DNA of 64,000 nucleotides from Lentinus brumalis (lineage: Eukaryota > Basidiomycota > Agaricomycetes > Polyporales > Polyporaceae). The position numbers and the translations under genes were made by a program. The notes under the pieces were generated by a model. The model saw nothing but the letters and a program-made list of their open reading frames with translations, had not been told where the DNA came from and ran no database searches. The stretch covers positions 124,001 to 188,000 of the forward strand of contig MARA01000039.1 of NCBI GenBank assembly GCA_001792895.1, in the 5' to 3' direction. Position 1 is the stretch's first letter, and every line of letters starts with the position of its first letter. Shown here piece by piece: positions 61,836 to 64,000 of the stretch.

Positions 61836-63336
61836 CTACTGATTTGCGCACTGCACGCGAGGCTCGCCCTCGTCCTCGTCCATCATGTCGTCCGCATTGG
61901 CACGCTCGCGCTGCCTCTGGTCGACCTCCTCCAGCTCGACCTCCTCCAGGTGGACGCTTGGCGGGAACTTCTCGACAGGGTTGCGTGGTGGGAGCGCCTG
62001 CTCGAGGAGGGGGATGACCGCGGGGTCGATGTGGTCGGGGAACTTGACGGATATCCGGACGAACAGGTCGCCCGGCTCGTGGTGTCGCTGCGAAGGCATG
62101 CCCTGCCCGCGGATGATCTTGAGGTCGTCTACATGGGATGCGGATGAGGATACATAAGCCACGCAGACAGAGCAATTTACGTACCGTTCTTGAGGACCTC
62201 GCCAGGTGCGATGTTGACAATGAGCGCCCGTTCGTCGAGATGCTTGATCGCGAATTGACCACCACCCAATGCAGTGAGCAGATCGACCTCCTGCTCGTAG
62301 AACAGGTCGTTCTCCTGCCGCTTGAACCGGTCGTGCGGCTTCTCCTCGATGACGATGACGACATCTCCTGGGGTGACACCTGGCGCCTGGTCGCTCTCCC
62401 CGCGGAAGGTGATCGTCTGGCCGCCGCGCATGCCCTTGTCGATGTGCACCTCGAGCATCTTCTTCTCCGAGACGACCTTGCGGCCGTTGCAAGTCTTGCA
62501 CTTGTCCTTGTGGTTGATGATCTCGCCCGTGCCGCTGCACTCGTCGCACGGGGACTGCAGCTGCTGGATCATCGGGCCCATCTGGCGCAGCGTGACCTTG
62601 ATACCGCGTCCCGAGCACGTCGTGCACGGCCGCACCGCGCCCTCCTTGCCGCCCTTGCCGTTGCACTTCGAGCAGATGATGTTCCGGGTGAGCGCGAGCT
62701 TCGTCGTCTTGCCCTTGTAGAGGTCCTCCAGCGTGACGTGTACACGATGCACGAGATCCTTTGTCTTGCGTGGGCCTGGTGAGCGTGATGGGCCGCCACC
62801 GAAGAATCCACCGCCGAACAGTTGGCTGAAGAGGTCCTGGATACGGCGCATATGTCGTCAAAATCGCGAGTCGCAAGTATCAGAAAGAAGAGACGTACTT
62901 GTGGGTCCATGCCACCCATTCCACCCGCATCGCTGAGTCCTGCCTCTCCCCGTGCATCATACAGACTTCGCTTCTGGGGATCGGAGAGCACTTCGTACCT
63001 GGGAGTTGTGTTGTGCAGGTAAGAACGATCGCACATAACTTTATGCCGGGCAATGAATGACGTACGCGTGGGTCACTTCTTTGAAGAGTTCTGGGTCACC
63101 GCCCTTGTCTGGATGCAGTCGTAGCGCCCTGTAACGTCACGGGTGAGCTCAACGTTCTGGCGAGCACCAGGCTACAAAAGCACGGACTTTTTGCGGTATG
63201 CCTTCTTGAGGTCGGCTTCTGAGGCGTCGGGCGAGACCTCGAGGAGATCGTAGTATTTGCTGCGGCAGATCGGTAGTTAATTAACTGATCGAGCACGCGT
63301 CCAGGGAGATGCTGCGACATACGTTTCCTTGACCAT
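61836..63336 (-). CDS. YDJ1: type I Hsp40 co-chaperone (Ydj1-like), CaaX-ended
   Basis: About six exons on the minus strand. The first coding exon is just MVKET. The J domain follows: KYYDLLEVSPDASEADLKKAYRKK, then the HPD motif in LRLHPDKGGDPELFKEV, YEVLSDPQKRSLYDARGE. A Gly/Phe-rich linker (LFGGGFFGGGP) leads to four zinc-binding CXXCXGXG-type repeats (CSKCNGKG, CTTCSGRG, CDECSGTG, CKTCNGRK), then the substrate-binding C-terminal domains (IVIEEKPHDRFKR, LTALGGGQFAIKHLDER, IIRGQGMP). It ends in CANQ, a CaaX farnesylation box equivalent to CASQ of yeast Ydj1. It hands unfolded proteins to Hsp70 in the cytosol and at the ER surface. A heat-shock-element-like site lies about 140 bases upstream. 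Confidence 0.95.
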
Positions 63337-63655
63337 GGCTGGGTCGGAAGGAAGTAGAGGGGATGTAAAGGGTGTCGGGAGGGTAGAGACGAGAGAACGA
63401 GGAAAAGTTGAGCAGGGCGTCCCAGGAGGGAGTGATAAAAGGCAGGCCGCCTGTGGAAGGCAGTCGAATCTCCTCGAAGCTTCGCGACACTGCTCTCCCT
63501 TTTTAGGAATCTTTGTCCGTAAACGGCAAGGCGCGCGCGTGCAGCCAATCTGCGGGCGTGAAAAGCACTGCTCCGCGCTCCAACAACTCTCAAATCCTAT
63601 GATACGACGCGCTTTGCATGCTGTATACATGGCTGACAAACCAGATGAGCCTACA
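63337..63655. other. gap between Hsp40 start and Nit2-like stop
   Basis: 319 bases, Hsp40 promoter and 3' end of the amidase gene, both on the minus strand. No gene. Confidence 0.5.
63476..63483. promoter_or_regulatory. possible heat shock element
   Basis: GAAGCTTC is the inverted pair GAA-NN-TTC of a heat shock element, with another GAA 11 bases away. It stands 140 bases upstream of the Hsp40 start. Short motif, so suggestive only. Confidence 0.35.
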
Positions 63656-64000
63656 TTACAAGCCTTTGGACACGTCTGGGTACACATCGAACCGCCGCTG
63701 CGTTGTGACTGGGATGCCTGCTCGTGCCTCCTGCAGCACCTTCGGATCTGTCATGCGCTCCGTCAGCTCCTCAGTGTTCCAGAAAGGCTGGAGAAACGGA
63801 CGGATCCAGACTGACCGATGTGCGCGTACACGATGTCCTCCTCGTGCTCGGTCTCGGCGATCACATTGCCCCTGGGCGACACGCGTTTCAGTCTACACCG
63901 CGTCAAGCACAGTCGGAAGGCTTACATAGGATCGACGACCATCGAGTGTCCCCACTGGTGTGGCATGTCAGCGTCCGCAGTCTTGGTCACGAATGTACAG
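63656..64000 (-). CDS. carbon-nitrogen hydrolase (Nit2/omega-amidase type), C-terminal part
   Basis: Runs off the right edge. Three exon pieces, joined across introns ending around 63878 and near 63760 (acceptors GTCGCCCAG and ATGACAG). Visible: MPHQWGHSMVVDPMGNVIAE, HEEDIVYAHIDP, LQEARAGIPVTTQRRFDVY and the end PDVSKGL. The WGHS...VDPxGxV and IPxxxQRRxDxY ends are typical of Nit2/omega-amidase, which hydrolyses the omega-amides of 2-oxoacids such as 2-oxoglutaramate. The catalytic Glu-Lys-Cys triad lies outside the window, so the assignment rests on the tail alone. Confidence 0.8.

Overview
This is nuclear DNA from a filamentous basidiomycete, most likely an agaricomycete and possibly a polypore. 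Reasons: genes on both strands are broken by many short GT-AG introns (typically 50-60 nt, donors such as GTACGT or GTGAGT, acceptors such as YAG), the coding GC content is high, intergenic gaps are short, and several families are fungal (Skt5-type chitin synthase activator, BRE4-like transporter, Zn2Cys6 regulator, Tnp2 transposase of the basidiomycete type). The exact taxon is inference.

Layout. 1-1.5 kb: 5' half of a CACTA/Tnp2 transposase (minus strand, runs off the left edge). 2-3.3 kb: an unrecognised multi-pass membrane protein, copy A of a three-member family. 4.3-6 kb: a type II membrane glycosyltransferase. 6.8-8.5 kb: a mitochondrial pyruvate dehydrogenase-type kinase. 8.9-15 kb (minus): a very long DYRK-family kinase. 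17.9-18.9 kb: a Zn2Cys6 regulator. 18.9-23.7 kb: a gene-poor stretch. 23.7-27.7 kb: a BRE4/aromatic-acid-exporter-like membrane protein. 28.4-30.2 kb: polynucleotide kinase/3'-phosphatase. 30.5-37 kb (all minus): PITH-domain protein, Skt5/Chs4, Jhd1-type PHD-JmjC demethylase. 37.5-50.8 kb is housekeeping: phosphoglycerate kinase, an RGG/coiled-coil protein, Sda1, Gal7, DDX41, malate dehydrogenase and a Nudix hydrolase. 51.3-54.4 kb: copies B and C of the membrane family in tandem. 55-64 kb: RPC40, PFK-2/FBPase-2, PIG-X, a Rho GTPase, a Ydj1-like Hsp40 and the end of a Nit2-like amidase.

There is no metabolic or secondary-metabolite cluster. The window is an ordinary housekeeping neighbourhood with several divergent pairs sharing promoters of about 190-240 bp (PGK/RGG protein, Gal7/DDX41, PFK-2/PIG-X). 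Functional links are loose: central carbon metabolism (PDK, PGK, MDH, PFKFB, Gal7), wall and polarity (DYRK, Skt5, Rho), ribosome and RNA (Sda1, RPC40, DDX41) and repair (PNKP).

Two cross-cutting observations stand out. First, at least nine apparent frame breaks, most in conserved housekeeping genes, all sit at C/G runs of 3-5 and are all cured by adding one C/G, which points to systematic under-calling of homopolymers rather than to pseudogenes. Second, the three-copy membrane family at both ends of the window is a recognisable family to which I can attach no function.
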